NCBI GenBank assembly: GCA_037176885.1
Contig: JAWWNJ010000034.1
Coordinates: forward strand, 1,240,001 to 1,304,000
DNA length: 64,000 nt
From: Favolaschia claudopus
Lineage: Eukaryota; Basidiomycota; Agaricomycetes; Agaricales; Mycenaceae
Direction of reading: 5' to 3'
This document shows, one piece after another, positions 44,120 to 55,909 of the stretch. Position 1 is the first letter of the stretch. Every line of letters begins with the position of its first letter. The notes below the pieces were generated by a model. That model worked only from the letters and a program-made list of their open reading frames with translations. It did not search any database and had not been told where the DNA came from. The position numbers and the translations under genes are program-made.

Positions 44120-44898
44120 AGAAGCAGGAAGACGCACCCGCTATGTCGACAGGAGAGTACGAGAACAAGTTTGAAAAAGGTCACGTGTATATCAAACGAT
44201 CATGATGGAGATGACCAACTGGTCACCAAGACGGCCAGCTGGCAATCAATGATTCATCAACGAAACACGGCCAAGCAAATAACGAACTGCGCATCGAACT
44301 GCGGCTCTCTTGCAGACTACGAGCAACGAGTATTGCAGGACGCGTGCTTCGCCATGACTGGTCAACGCGCGAAACTGATGTACCCGCTGCTCGAAAGACG
44401 AAACTACCAAGTCCGAGACGTGATGTGCACGAAACCGAGGAAGAGATGTGTGTGCAGGACGCGGCTCTCGCCCTGACGGGCCAACCAGCGAGACTGTAGC
44501 TCACCTGCATAGATCGAGACGAATAACGAATTCCACAGGCGATCCACTCACTTTACGCGGATTGTTAGCTGATTCGAACATGTCAGGTTCGAAATCGTCG
44601 ACACGTATATCAAGCACGGTAATGCTCGCAGCACCGCGCGCACTCCAACGCATATCACTTCCACTTCCCTGAACCTACACCGCCTTAGAATTACATAATA
44701 TCCTTCAATTTAAGTACATAGGGTCTCGGTTGCGGGGGATTTTTTGACGCGTGTAGGGGCAACCGAAGCGCGTCCCCACAGGGTTTTAACCCGTCGGCCT
44801 CTCTTAAATGGGCGGAGACCATAGAGTAGCATCCTCGTAGAAAGAAACGGCAGAATAGTACTGCGTCTCGCTGAAAATACAAATTGAGAGATATTGCC
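44120..44898. other. Spacer with an internal ~45 bp duplication
   Basis: TGCAGGACGCG...GCC.TGAC.GG.CAAC..GCGA.ACTG occurs at 44335-44380 and 44453-44496. In one plus-strand frame both give QDAxxAxTGQxAxL. No gene could be built around them. Confidence 0.4.
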
Positions 44899-45401
44899 CT
44901 AAAGTCCACGCTCATCGTAATCTATGGGACATATTTGCACGCCAACGTCATCACTATGCCCTGAATACACGGGAAGCTGATCGTGAAAAAAAAACAGGAC
45001 AGCAATACCTGACACAACACTCACCGACCCAAAAATACTGTCCCCACGGCCGACGCATGTTGCCCGGAGGACCCGAGCGTCTGTATTGATCGTCCCAGGA
45101 ATGTCCCGTATATTGGAAATATTCCTCTTTGAAGTTAGCAATCGCCACATCTTCAGTGCAAGGAGCCTAAGGTTGACGCGAAAATACGAGAATGAGGCAT
45201 CGTGGATACAATGCCAGAATACACACATATTCTTCAATATACCCTGCGGTGTTGAGGAGCCCGTACCGCCCGTGGATGGAACAGATACCAGTCTCCTTTT
45301 CTCGCAAAATCTGCGCCAGAGCAAATCTAAACGACGAAGGATAGTTGGTTTGCCTGTGGACTTCACTGGGCGGACGTACCGGTCACTCCTTTCGCTCCCA
45401 T
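44899..45401 (-). CDS. Small hypothetical protein, 100 aa
   Basis: Exons 45401-45387, 45326-45243, 45166-45025 and 44960-44899 (303 nt, in frame). Reads GDWYLFHPRAVRAPQHRR, then YFQYTGHSWDDQYRRSGPP, RRPWGQYFWVGHSDD and ends CPIDYDERGL. Rich in aromatic residues and Arg, with no recognised motif. The 15-nt first exon is the least certain part. TATAAACG (45445-45450) is 44 nt before the ATG. Confidence 0.6.
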
Positions 45402-45444
45402 ATTGATAAGCAGCGTGATACACTGGTTAACTATTCAACTCTCG

Positions 45445-45450
45445 TTTATA
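45445..45450 (-). promoter_or_regulatory. TATA box of the 44899-45401 gene
   Basis: TTCTATAAACGAG on the minus strand, 44 nt upstream of the ATG. Confidence 0.5.
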
Positions 45451-45570
45451 GAAGCGAAACGAAAAATAACTCGGACCCGCGTCCCACGACTCTCCGTTCG
45501 TGAAGAGAACTTCGTGAGTGTCTGTAATAAAAAATCTGAGCGGCAACTTGGGAGGAAGGGATCCGTTCGA

Positions 45571-47210
45571 CTAGCCTGACTTCCCAAAGTAAGGGTCCAC
45601 CTGCAACTGGCGACGCTGGGGAACCACGAGCTTGACTCGCTTAACCCTCGGTGGATCTGTAGTCTCCTCAGATGCCAGTGTGCGCTTTCGGGCAACATCC
45701 GAGGACCTGTAACACCATAAGGAATCAACGGGGCGTGCACGACAAGAAGAGGTTCTAACCAGAAGTGGGCGAACTTTCGTGCTCGGACTCTGAGTCAATA
45801 CTCGACAACGGCGACGATACGGTCGACAAAGGGAGCTCGAGGGCATCGGGCGAAAGGACAGACTCTTGCACCACGGGAGACGATGCAGGTCCCGGAGGCG
45901 GAGAGGATGTGGTAATCACCGGGTTATCCTCCTTCTGAGCTGAGCTTCGTCACGGCCCGGAGATTGATCATATGATATAGCATCGTGAGGTGGCGGAATC
46001 GGTGTGAGTATCCAAGGTGGAGAGACAGAGGACGAAGCAGGGTTTTGCGATAAATCGTCTATTGCGCTCTCACTAGCTTCGTGCACACCAGATTGCTCCG
46101 CCGAGTCTTCGGGCCAGGCTATAGGCACACTGGGGGCATGGCCTTCGCCAACGATCAGAGGTGGCGGGATAGCGGCGGAAGTTTCAGGCTCGGTAGTGCA
46201 GAAAGAGGCTTCTTCCGCGGAAACCGCCACGGCAGACTCAAGCGGAGACCAATCCAGATCAGGATCCTTCCATCTTTCTCCTGCGTTGAATGATTCGGCG
46301 AAACTGTGGGGAGACTCGAATCTAACAGTGGCCAAGGGATCCAGATACCGATCCAACACTCCCAGCGCGTACAGAGCATCTGTAGTCGTAGCGAACATGA
46401 CCGACAAGGACTCTGAATTCCTGGCCATCGCTATCGGGCGTACCTCGCGGTAAGCAATCTCGTGTATGTTGCTGCTTATATCCCGGGCGATAAGACTCAG
46501 AGCCTGAGGAAGGTCTCGGAGCTTCCCGTGCAAAGCTAGAACGTTGGTAGATATCTCGTGGGGAAACGGGTGCGTAGATGCAGATCTTCGTCGGCTTCGG
46601 ATCCTGCCTCTTCATCTTCGCTGTCGTCACCGTAGTTTTGCACCATGGCCTGAAAAGGATTCGGAGGTGGAGTTCGCAGGGCGTCGGCAGAGGGAACGCT
46701 GGGCGGGTGATAAGGTACTGGTCCACCCTTCTCTCGGAGGGTACATCCAAGAAGAAGCCTTTTGGGGGGCACACCTGTTTCCTTGACTGGTCAGAAAAGG
46801 AAAAGCCGGAACAGGCATTCCGTATTTTTCTGGCTCGACAACCCCTGCGAATACCTCCGCATGTGCTCCGTCAAAACACAGTACCCGACAGAGGTCTCGA
46901 TCATACGCCGTGAAAGCGGAGCGCACTTTAGACGTCTGCTTCCAAACCAGCAAGCCATAATAATCGGAGAGGGCGAAGTTGACCCTTTTTTTTCTGTGGG
47001 GGGCTGTTCGACCACTCGGGCGGCTGAAACCACCCCACGCTCAGACCCTTCAATTGGCACTACGACATACGAAGGGCCGAAGTCGTTGTCCAAACACCGA
47101 GAGGGTACATGGACAGGAAAGGGGTGGTCTGGAATCTCGGAATGTAGCTGCGACGAGACATCCTGGAGCAACAGACGAAGAGTGATCAGATATTCGATTG
47201 CCCTGTCCAT
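45571..47210 (-). CDS. Hypothetical protein, ~450 aa, multi-exon
   Basis: Exons with good support: 47210-47071 (MDRAIEYLITLRLLLQDVSS...NDFGPS), 46993-46775 (KKRVNFALSDYYGLLVWKQT, YDRDLCRVLCFDGAHAEVFA) and 46698-46631 (SVPSADALRTPPPNPFQAM). A longer exon from ~46520 reads KLRDLPQALSLIARDISSN and NIHEIAYREV, then is Ser/Pro/Glu-rich to ~45920. A basic tail (PPRVKRVKLVVPQRRQLQVD) ends at a TAG at 45571-45573. Two junctions are unresolved. No named domain; the long disordered C-terminus and basic tail suggest nucleic-acid or chromatin association (inference). Confidence 0.55.
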
Positions 47211-47461
47211 CGGATGTGTCCGGAGGAGGAGGAAAGCGCCTCCTGCTCAGCCAGTCGACCGGCGGGAAGCGACACCGTCATACAGAGAAAGCGAGGGGGA
47301 CGCCAGACCCGTGGAAGCAGCTGGAGCAATGTTTACCTTCCGAGAGTTTGGACGTGCCAAGAGCAGGCGAGAGGCAGAGCCGGAGGAAGACATTTCTCGA
47401 GGAACGAAGTGCAAGCAGATGACGGAGAGATGTAACGGGGGTCACAGTGACAGTCACAAGC

Positions 47462-47525
47462 CGTTATCAGCTCTTCCTACCGTGATGTCACATCGTTATC
47501 AGCTCTTTATACCGTGATGTCACAT
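47462..47525 (+). repeat. Two perfect-register 32-bp tandem units
   Basis: 47462-47493 and 47494-47525 differ at two positions. Each unit ends CCGTGATGTCACAT, containing a GTGATGTCAC-type palindrome (bZIP-like). The region just left (47440-47458) has GTCACAGTGACAGTCAC, another palindromic cluster. Confidence 0.75.
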
Positions 47526-47670
47526 CATCCCATCGTAAAGTACTTATTTTGAATACCCACTCAGCGAATGGTACCCGAAATTGGTGCAGTGCGCATTCGT
47601 ACGGAGTGATTTCGCGCGATATGTCCATTGACAAACTGCTACGACTCGACTGTAGGCTACCATAAGTACA

Positions 47671-49052
47671 TCATTGATCATAAGGCCGGTCATCAACGCG
47701 CTGAAGCGTGCAACCGTCTGGGGTGGGCAGCCACCGGTAGAACCAGTCACCCTCCTCGTCCATCGGCTTAGCATAGATTGCTTCTACGGTTGAACCTGGC
47801 CACGTAAGAAGCACCTTCGCTTGTGGGCGTGTAATGTCATCCCGAACTATCCAGCACTTAACGTTTTCAAGCCTAGGGTGTTCAAGCCCGCGAGTTCGGG
47901 TAAATTCGGCGAGGAAGGTATCATCGCACGAGCTTAGGTCGATTAGTCGAGCGGAGGTCAGTGTGCCTACACCAGTGTCAGGATCGCGAATAAGGGAATT
48001 AGCTAAGACTTGCCTATGAATGCCTTCATCGCGGGCGTACAATACCACGACCCAATACCACACGTCTTGACCCGGCGTATGACGTCCTCGAAGTCCAACA
48101 GACGTCGCCAGGCCCCGTCACCGCCACCCGCTGCGTTAACCGTGAGATTTACGATGGCTGGCATCGAGAGAAACGCTGCTAATTGAAGGCCTCCGTTTTC
48201 CAAATCATCCATGGCGAGACTTCGAAGCTGGGGGAGGTGGACAACCTCGGTGCCAGGGTCTCCGCTACATTCGACCTCCCACACGTCGAGCTCCTGGAGC
48301 GCGACAGGGCTCCTGAGCATTATCTTCATCTGATCCCAGGTAAGGTTGGTAAGCCTATACAAGTGCAGTGCCGTGACGTTGCGCAAGAGATTGGGGGATT
48401 GGTTTTCGAGGCATGGAGCGAGACCGATGGGACTAATTCTCGTTATCGACAAGGACTGAAGCTGCCCAGAAACAACAGATTGAAGGTAGTCGACGTTGTC
48501 GGAGTGGCGATCATAAGAGTAGCATGTCAGCTGCTCGAGATTCGACGCTTGCTGAACCCCGATACTGGTCAAGATCGCGGACACTCCGAGAGGCGTGGTG
48601 GAGTCGACTGTAAGGGACTTCGCGTGCGCAACCACTGGCGCCAAAAATCCTTCGACCGCCGCGAGCCATTCGGCCAGCGCTTCGGGCGAGCCACACGCTT
48701 TTAATGGGGCCGCGTCTGGCTCGTCCTCATCGTCCGTCGATACGTGGAGAATAGGCAGATGGGCGCGCGCGCGCTCGCCTGTTCCAACAGCCAAACGGCA
48801 TACGAGCTGAATGTGTTCTATATCCATGCGAAAATGCACGAACGACACATTCCAAAGCTCTCCTATGTATCGTAGGTCAACTATTCCATTGTGTGAACAT
48901 GGCTTCGTACCGGTTTCGTACAATACACGCCTCCACTTTCTGCAGACTCTGGCCAATTTTCCTCTAGCTTTCGATCCTTGTTCCCGACGAGTCACGTCCC
49001 GGAGTACTGACTTGAATATCATGCACACGACCTCGGGAGGAAAGGCTTGCAT
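47671..49052 (-). CDS. F-box/LRR-type protein, 443 aa
   Basis: Exons 49052-48064 and 48013-47671 (1,332 nt); the 50-nt intron repairs a frame change. It begins at the F-box itself (MQAFPPEVVCMIFKSVLRD, then RKWRRVLYE and GELWNVSFV). About 350 residues of leucine-rich sequence follow (NLEQLTCYSYD, LQELDVWEVEC, LPQLRSLAMDDL). Probable substrate receptor of an SCF ligase. It has the same orientation as the rest of the block but no proximal TATA box. Confidence 0.75.
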
Positions 49053-49990
49053 GGTGGCGAGCGAGAGGAAAAGAGGAGTTTCGGTGTTTGATGGGATTCG
49101 GTTCTAGGCGTCACCAAAAAAGATTCAATCACCGTGAGTCACTGCGGAGTTCGAAGCTCAATAGACGGCGACAACGGAATTAAAGTTTGCAGCGCTTATC
49201 TGATTTAACGTCGGAAGACGGTGGTGATGACACCTCGTGCAACACCGGCCGCGGCGAGAACGAGGGAAAATCCGTAATGCCGGAGTTCGCATCATGCCAT
49301 CGGAGACGCGCCCGCGTGACGAGGCTTGTTGTTGCGCGTCGTACTCATAAGCAGCGAAGGACTTGTGTTCAGCATTTCTCCCTGCCATCAAAACATGAAA
49401 TAAATCGGCTCCTTCGCAAGAGAAGACAGTGGACACGCGTGATACTGTATAGGATCGGCCATTTCTCCTCGCTGTGACCTGCGACCGGCGGAGTAGAAGT
49501 CCTGAATTCAAGCAGGAAAATTGTGTATGGCGACATGCGTTCGGGGGGTTTTTTTGGGTTCTTAAACGGCGGTTCTGATGGACGAACACCACGGAGACTT
49601 TCAAATGACTTGTTGGACCTGGATATCCACAAAGTTCAACAGAAAGGTGCACAAGAACCGTTCAACTATTTTACGGACTGTTTCTGGTTGTTTTTAGGCT
49701 TGCAATCAGTCGGAAACACTGATTCAGGTGCGAAATCGAGAACATTGAACAAGAAACTCACTCACACCGATGGATGTGGCCCAAAGCAGCACGCCACAAA
49801 AAAATCTGTTTTCTTCTTTCGTCGATTTTCGGCCATTTTGGGACCTTTGTTGAGTCACTGCAAAATCCATCGGTGACCCCTGAAAAAAAATGTACATTTT
49901 GCAGCCTGCAACGCGTTACATACAAATTGAGCGAACCCATACAGATAGAGCGGCAAAAAAAGAGACGAGGCGCAGCGAGCCAACAAATGC
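49053..49990. other. Gene-poor spacer with a spaced inverted repeat
   Basis: TCACACCGATGGAT at 49761-49774 and its complement ATCCATCGGTGAC at 49866-49878 enclose ~90 bases. A minus-strand ORF (49158-49652) lacks family character. Confidence 0.4.
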
Positions 49991-52900
49991 CTACACCCTT
50001 CGACGTTTTCTGCGAGGCTCGTCGACATCGTCACCAAGACGCTTGGAAGAGTTGGACGGCTGCATCACAGCTCTAATGATCGTTCGCATGTGGCAAGCAA
50101 ACGGCCTGGAGTACAGGTCCCATGGCATGAAGTGAGTATGACTCAATTCTCCCGCACCCTCTTCCATCGGTGCAGAGTCACCCGTCCCCTCAGAGGATTC
50201 CATTTCCCCATCAAAGAGCTCCGCCAATCTCCCTTCCTCCAGGCTGATATTCTGCGGCGAAAAATCCGACAAACCACCCGAACGGCTCCCAGAGCAATGC
50301 TCGTAAGCGGCCATGGCTCGCTGCAGCTGCTGTTTGAACGCGGTGACAGTGAAACCCGCCGTGACAGACCCGCCGTTCGCTCGCAGCCTCTCGATCCATT
50401 CGGTGCGATAGCGTACCAGACAGCACGCCATGTTCACGACGGATGTCTGTTATCGAACGGTTGAGTGCAGCAACGGACGTCAATAAGAATAAACTCACAT
50501 GCAGCAAAGTGGTGTAGGTGTACTCACGCCCGCGCTTAGGGCGTTTCCCTGGGGTCTGGTCCACCACAAACTTGTGCGTATCGATCCAGTTTTCAAGACA
50601 CGCGGCAGCGTATACCGCATAGTCGTATTCTTGGTACCGCGTTGAACACATCGAAGGCGCCGCTCCGAACGTCCCTGGGACCGAGCTCATGCCTTGGTAA
50701 GACTCGATCAGTAGCGCGGGGTAGAGAATCAGATAGCTGTGCAGCGTCAAGAGGTCTAAGAGTCCGTCAGGAGTGCCGATGTCAGGATAATGGACACATG
50801 GCGCGGGCCTCTCTGCTGTATTTAGCGGTCATCTCACTAGACCAGAGAAAGTACGCACCCAGCGGTATCAGCTCGGACCAAAATACAGACATGCGAACGA
50901 GCAGCCACTGGAGCACTCGATGTTCTGCATTGGCGTGGAAACCTTCTGTTACGAAGTTGTGCAGCACACTGAACACCGCAGCCTGGATTTGGGCGGCGTT
51001 GATGGTATGGGATCCATATGCGATCGTGTCCTCCAGCGATATGACAAAATGAGGTGTACCGGGTCTCATATAGCTGCACCGCAATAGTCAGCTTCGCATC
51101 AATCAAAATGCCGGGACACGCACAAAGCCATGTTAGGACGCAAACAAAAGGCTTCCCACCTATAAATATCAGTTTGCGCGTCCTCCTGCACGGCCTCCCA
51201 GTTCAGGAAAGAAAAGCGAGAGCCTAGGTCAGCCCTATATTCGCTGCTCTCGAATCTTTCTACCCTGGGCACGCCGAGGATGATCATCTTCTCTCCGACC
51301 AAGACCGTCATCTCTGTTGCGGCAATGTCCTGGTGAGTGCCTGTTCGCGCTAGGGCAGTAGCGCACAAGCCCCAGCGAAGATCACCCCAAGGATGAGCGA
51401 CTGTCGGAAGGTGTCTGTGGCCGTTCAAGGACATCATAGCTCTCCCGAGTGAACAAAAATGACTGTCGACGTCTCAGGAAAGTATACAAAGACGGCTAAA
51501 TGTGACACGCACGAAAACCCCGGAGGCGAAGGCATTTGATGAGAAGAAAGGGGATGATGAATAGCGTTCAACACGGGCCTTCCTTCCTTAGGCAACAGGT
51601 CGCGTAACGGACCCGCCCTCAGACATGCATCACCCGAATCCTTGGCAACGCCCATATCTATACACACGTGATAAGCAAGAGCAGCGTCGCCAACAACCAT
51701 ATTTACCTTGTATGTGACAAGGCATTTCCGGGTTTCGAAAAGCTTGCATCGTATCCCAATCGAAGGGAGGTGGAGCCTCGTCGTCGCCAGTGACATCAAC
51801 GACGAGGACACAACGACGTCGGTGGATTTCGAACTTAACGCTGCGCGACAATTTGGCGTAATCTTTCTGTGTGGATACGAACAAAACGCTCTGGGACTCG
51901 GACGCTTGAAGGCGGGGATCGGGATCGCGAGCGCTGCTTTGTAGGAAAAGCGGTGTCGCGGTAGGCTCGCTCTGTAACATCGCCTCAATCATGTTGCGAT
52001 CCCGGGCCTCGGAAGTTTAGTGCGTGACACTCATACCATTTGTTAAGGAACTCACGAATTTCTTGAACATTCGATATTCGAACGTCCTTTTGACGGATTC
52101 CCCCGGCGCGCTACCAGGCGCGTAGATAGTAATGTGCATAGGCTCCGGGTGCATCTGAAGCATGTAAGTACGATCAGCGTATTGCGAACAGGCCACCCAC
52201 TGGGCGAGACTCCGCAAAATCGAGTGGCTCCAACAAATCCAAAGAAACCTGCTCCCTTTCGTCGGAGACTAAGTCGTCTACCACACGGATATACGCGTTT
52301 TTGGGAACGCGCACTGACGGTTTGGAAACCCCCACTGCCGCGGAGCCTCTCGATCTCGGCGCACGCGCGGGAGGGGAGGATACCTGGTCCTGTACAACTT
52401 TCGCTTTCGCCGCTATGGCTGGGTCCTGTGAGCGAGTCATCCTGCGCTCGGTCGGAGGCGCCTCCAAATTATCAGCGCTTTTCTCCTCTGCCCTACGCTT
52501 TTTCTCTGCCTCCTTCTTCTCTCTTTCCTCCTTGTCCTTCTGCTCCTTTTCCGCCTTCTCCTTCTCCAACCTCTCATTCTCTGCCAACTGCCTTTCCGCC
52601 TCCTCTTTGTTCGCCTTCTCCTTTTCCTCCCTCTCTCGTTCCAATTTGATTCGTCGGGCCATTTCCACCTCGTAGTCATCATCTGGATCCATTTCCTTCA
52701 TAGTGTGCAAGTCCGTGTCATCGGGAAAGCCTACAACAGATGAGCCATCTACTGGTTACGCGCACGACACACTTACTCAGCACCTGGAGTTGAGGCTCGG
52801 AGGGCTCGTTGTTGAGAACCGATTGGACGACTGCCGAATCGAAGATGTTGTCCATCGCTTCTTCAGCCGAAATGACGCGTGCAGCCAATCGAAGCAAGGC

Positions 52901-54085
52901 GATCCAGCAAACACGCTCGACTTTTCCCAGCGGATGCTCCAAGTCGACGCGTTGCATGTTCCCCGAGGCAGACCAATACTGTCGATTTGCTCGATCGACG
53001 AAAAGAAGGACAAAGGAATTCACTCACGTCATAAACGGAAGTACTAGGGTTATACGTCCCGCTGGCATAGTTTTGGCCGGACAGAAGATAGACAGGAGAT
53101 ATACTGGCGGCCACTGCAAGAGTGGCAGGAATGCCCTCAACATTAGGGTTGACAAGCACTCCTTCTACTTCCTCTCGCGTGACAGAAGGGTCTTCCTCGC
53201 GCGCCTGACTGTTATATGTGAGTGAAAGTACCAAGAGAGACTACGAGATCTTACAGTAGACCCAAGTCAATGAAGGACTGCAACGTCAGGACCATCTTTC
53301 CCTGGAAACAGTCAGTAAAGCCAGAATTCGAGCAGCAAGAGACCTACGTGTCTCATGGCTCTCAGCATGAACGCAGCCTGAGTCAGGTTGTATATGGCAA
53401 CATCGCCCGGCTTCGAGGTGCTGTTCAAGAGAGACAAATTGCGGAGGCAACTTTTCTTCCTTCCGTCAGTGATGGCTGCCAAATTGGTTCGGGGTCGTTT
53501 CGAGATCTTCTTACGCTCGCGATGAGCCTCTGAAGCGTCAGACAGAACTCGGTACCAGTCATTAGCTTTAAGGAAATGCTGAATTACAAATAAGACCGCG
53601 AGAATCGTAACACCACGTAGCAAACGTACATTTTTGTGTTTGGTCGACGAGAACGGACGGGTGAGTTGGCGCATTTTGGGCGGAGCTGTCTGAGCTGGGT
53701 CCACAGAGTACAACAGAAGATCCAGGGTAATAATCGGCAAAATACCGTGGCGAATCGCTGGCGAAACGTATCGGTTCATCACTCCGTTGCCTTCCGTCGA
53801 GAGACGAAGGAAGCGCAGAGCGGTCTGGCGGAATTCGCTGTCAAGGTCATCGAAGGGTCGAGTGCTCCAAGACACTATCTCGTGAGCCAGCGGGCCAACA
53901 AAATCGGCAGGGAAACCGAAGCCCTGGTACCGACGCTAAATTAAGACTGTCGGTCGACAACAGGCTACAGCAGGAGATACCTCGAAAACTGCAGTGACAT
54001 CCCTTCCGTCGAAGAGTTGTTCAGAAGCTTTAGCGCACAGCGCGTGGTTCCACGGGCCATCGATGCTAAATAGGGATGGGGACAT
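49991..54085 (-). CDS. JmjC-like (cupin-fold oxygenase) protein, 1,128 aa
   Basis: Fourteen exons, all in frame: 54085-53981, 53935-53630, 53578-53348, 53301-53255, 53208-53028, 52978-52777, 52730-52201, 52154-52056, 52007-51707, 51657-51519, 51441-51124, 51073-50859, 50755-50499, 50446-49991. The N-terminal ~380 residues form an alpha-rich region (YNLTQAAFMLRAMRH, VEGIPATLAVAASISPVYLL). A Lys/Glu coiled coil follows (KLEREREEKEKANKEEAERQ). A JmjC-like core has RWGLCATALARTGTHQDIAA, with H750 and D752 as an H-x-D iron site, then FYMRPGTPHFVISLEDTIAY carrying the distal His region. The basic end is RKRRRV. JmjC enzymes demethylate lysines with iron and 2-oxoglutarate; activity here is unproven. 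Confidence 0.8.
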
Positions 54086-54381
54086 GATACCGAGAAGAAA
54101 GAGAGACGTGACATGTGACTCATGTCCGTGACAGTGATGATGTGACCGCTATCGCGCGAAGTACATAACATCAACGGCTGACCTTTGTCACGCTCAACAA
54201 GCTAAGGCATACAAGACCACGAAACCGCTCTCTAAAACCTGGATGCAGCGCTTTATTATACTAATCGTGCAGCTCTATGTACTATTACAAAAAAAAAAAA
54301 AAAAACAAACAAACAAACAAATTTTGATTGGCAAATGCAATACAAACACAGTGGCGACGGTCATACAAGCAAACCTGAAAT

Positions 54382-55458
54382 TCACACTGCGGGTCCGCCC
54401 CCTCCACCAAATTTCGCGGCACGCGCCTCTCGACGCTTTTTATTCCTCCTATTTAGCGCTTGCTGTTTGTTCTCTCCGTCAATCACGCGCATTCCAGAAA
54501 CCTTCGCCGTCGCGCCGATCTTCGCCACTGACGGACAGCACTGCTGACATCGACAGTCCCCGCGTTCGGCGAAGAAATCACCTCCGTAATCAACAGTGAC
54601 TTCCTCCCCTTCTTCGATGTCCCGCACAGTTTTGATGATAATGGTGTTGTGACACCCTCGTCTGATTTCCTCGAACTGACGCACACACATACTTTCAGCG
54701 CAGATCAAAATGGCGGGATACAGAGAAAAGGGACACAGAGACGGAAGAGAGACTTACCACAGCATTAGGACGACAATGATGATTGACAAACCGAATGGGG
54801 CCATACAACGTTCGCGCCGTACCATCCCGAGCCTTGATTTCACTGAGCTGGGTTGTCTTGTCCTTCGCGAGACCGTCGACGTTGTCGATAGACAGTTGAC
54901 CGATGAGCTGAGGGATTGCCGCATCCCGCTGGATATACCGTTTGGCGACTATGCCGAACTGATTGGATTCCAGTTCGCCGAATTTTATCAACTTGAGCTT
55001 TATAGGCGCGGAAGGATCAAGTAGGACGAGATGGGCCTGAAAACACCTACATCAAACGTAAACACAACGAATACAGAAATCAATGGGTTGAACCAAGTGA
55101 GCGCCCGAGATGATTGTCGATTTCTGGTCGAAGGCATCGCACGGCGCGCCCAATCGGACATGTCGATCAACCTCGATATGCGATTACAGAACTCAGCCGC
55201 AGAACGACATTCCACGAAAACCTCGGCTTTGTTTCGCTCGAACGCACTTTGCAGCTCATCTGCAAACTCGCGACTGACAACATCCTCGGGTCTTGCACTC
55301 AAGCGAGCAAGAGTGTGAGCCCTTGGAAAAGGCCTCTCGTTCCGTTGGCCAAACAACGCGTAAGCCACTGCATCGTCACAGCGAATTGCGTCTGACGCGG
55401 TCAATGCACGGCTTTGAGATAGAAACTTTGCCCATTCATGGGACGTCAGCGCAGCCAT
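54382..55458 (-). CDS. SET-domain protein, 289 aa
   Basis: Exons 55458-55172, 55046-54758 and 54675-54382 (870 nt). N-terminal ~95 residues (MAALTSHEWAKFLSQSRAL) have no known domain. The SET core follows: GIVAKRYIQRDAAIPQLIGQ, RFVNHHCRPNA at 181-191 (the NHxCxPN cofactor motif), EGEEVTVDYGGDFF (the catalytic-site DY at 221-222) and a post-SET-like CRCQQCC at 233-239. The end is a basic tail (NRRNKKRREARAAKFGGGGG). SET enzymes methylate lysine with S-adenosylmethionine; histones are the usual substrate. An upstream exon in the 55446-55679 frame is possible. It sits directly upstream of the JmjC-like gene on the same strand. Confidence 0.83.
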
Positions 55459-55909
55459 ATCACAAACAATTCACGCGGAGGTCGCCAGCAAACACGAATC
55501 ACTGCAACTCGGATAGCTGGTGGTAGACAAAGTAAGATACCGAGGTCGATGAGGAGGAGTAAGTAAACAAGATGCCGGGCTTCTGCCGATTGCATGATGC
55601 CGCCAGCGGCCATTTCAATGTGGGAACAATAGCGTGGGAGACCTTTCTCACTCTCACACGAACACTCGTGTGCTGCCAATGCGTCGAATCGCCGAGTTAT
55701 AGTACACTAATCACATCGCAGTAGAAACAGAACCTATTTACAGTCGACACTCTACACAGCGAGCCGTTGAAGGTATCCCACTGGACGGCAGGTTTAATAG
55801 CTAATCGCAGTAAACCCCCGCACGCGCCCCTGGAGGCCAAGTTGAGTAGCCAGATAACACAGCGACAACACGCCTAGCGTTTATCATGAAGCGGCAGCTC
55901 GACACGACA

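Noticed and set aside
49158..49652. 164-aa minus-strand ORF
   Set aside because: No ATG-proximal family character and Arg/Ser-biased low-quality translation; no intron improves it.
52301..52675. Plus-strand Ser/Phe-rich ORF at 52.3-52.7 kb
   Set aside because: It is the complement of the Lys/Glu coiled coil of the JmjC-like gene; such mirror ORFs are expected.
52174..52710. Independent coiled-coil gene
   Set aside because: Phase-consistent introns join it to exons on both sides of the JmjC-like gene, including a GTAAGT donor upstream and a branch-site/acceptor pair downstream.
54695..54991. Separate small gene starting with an MIKFGELESNQ frame
   Set aside because: It is the middle exon of the SET-domain gene; splicing on both sides keeps frame and completes the SET motifs.
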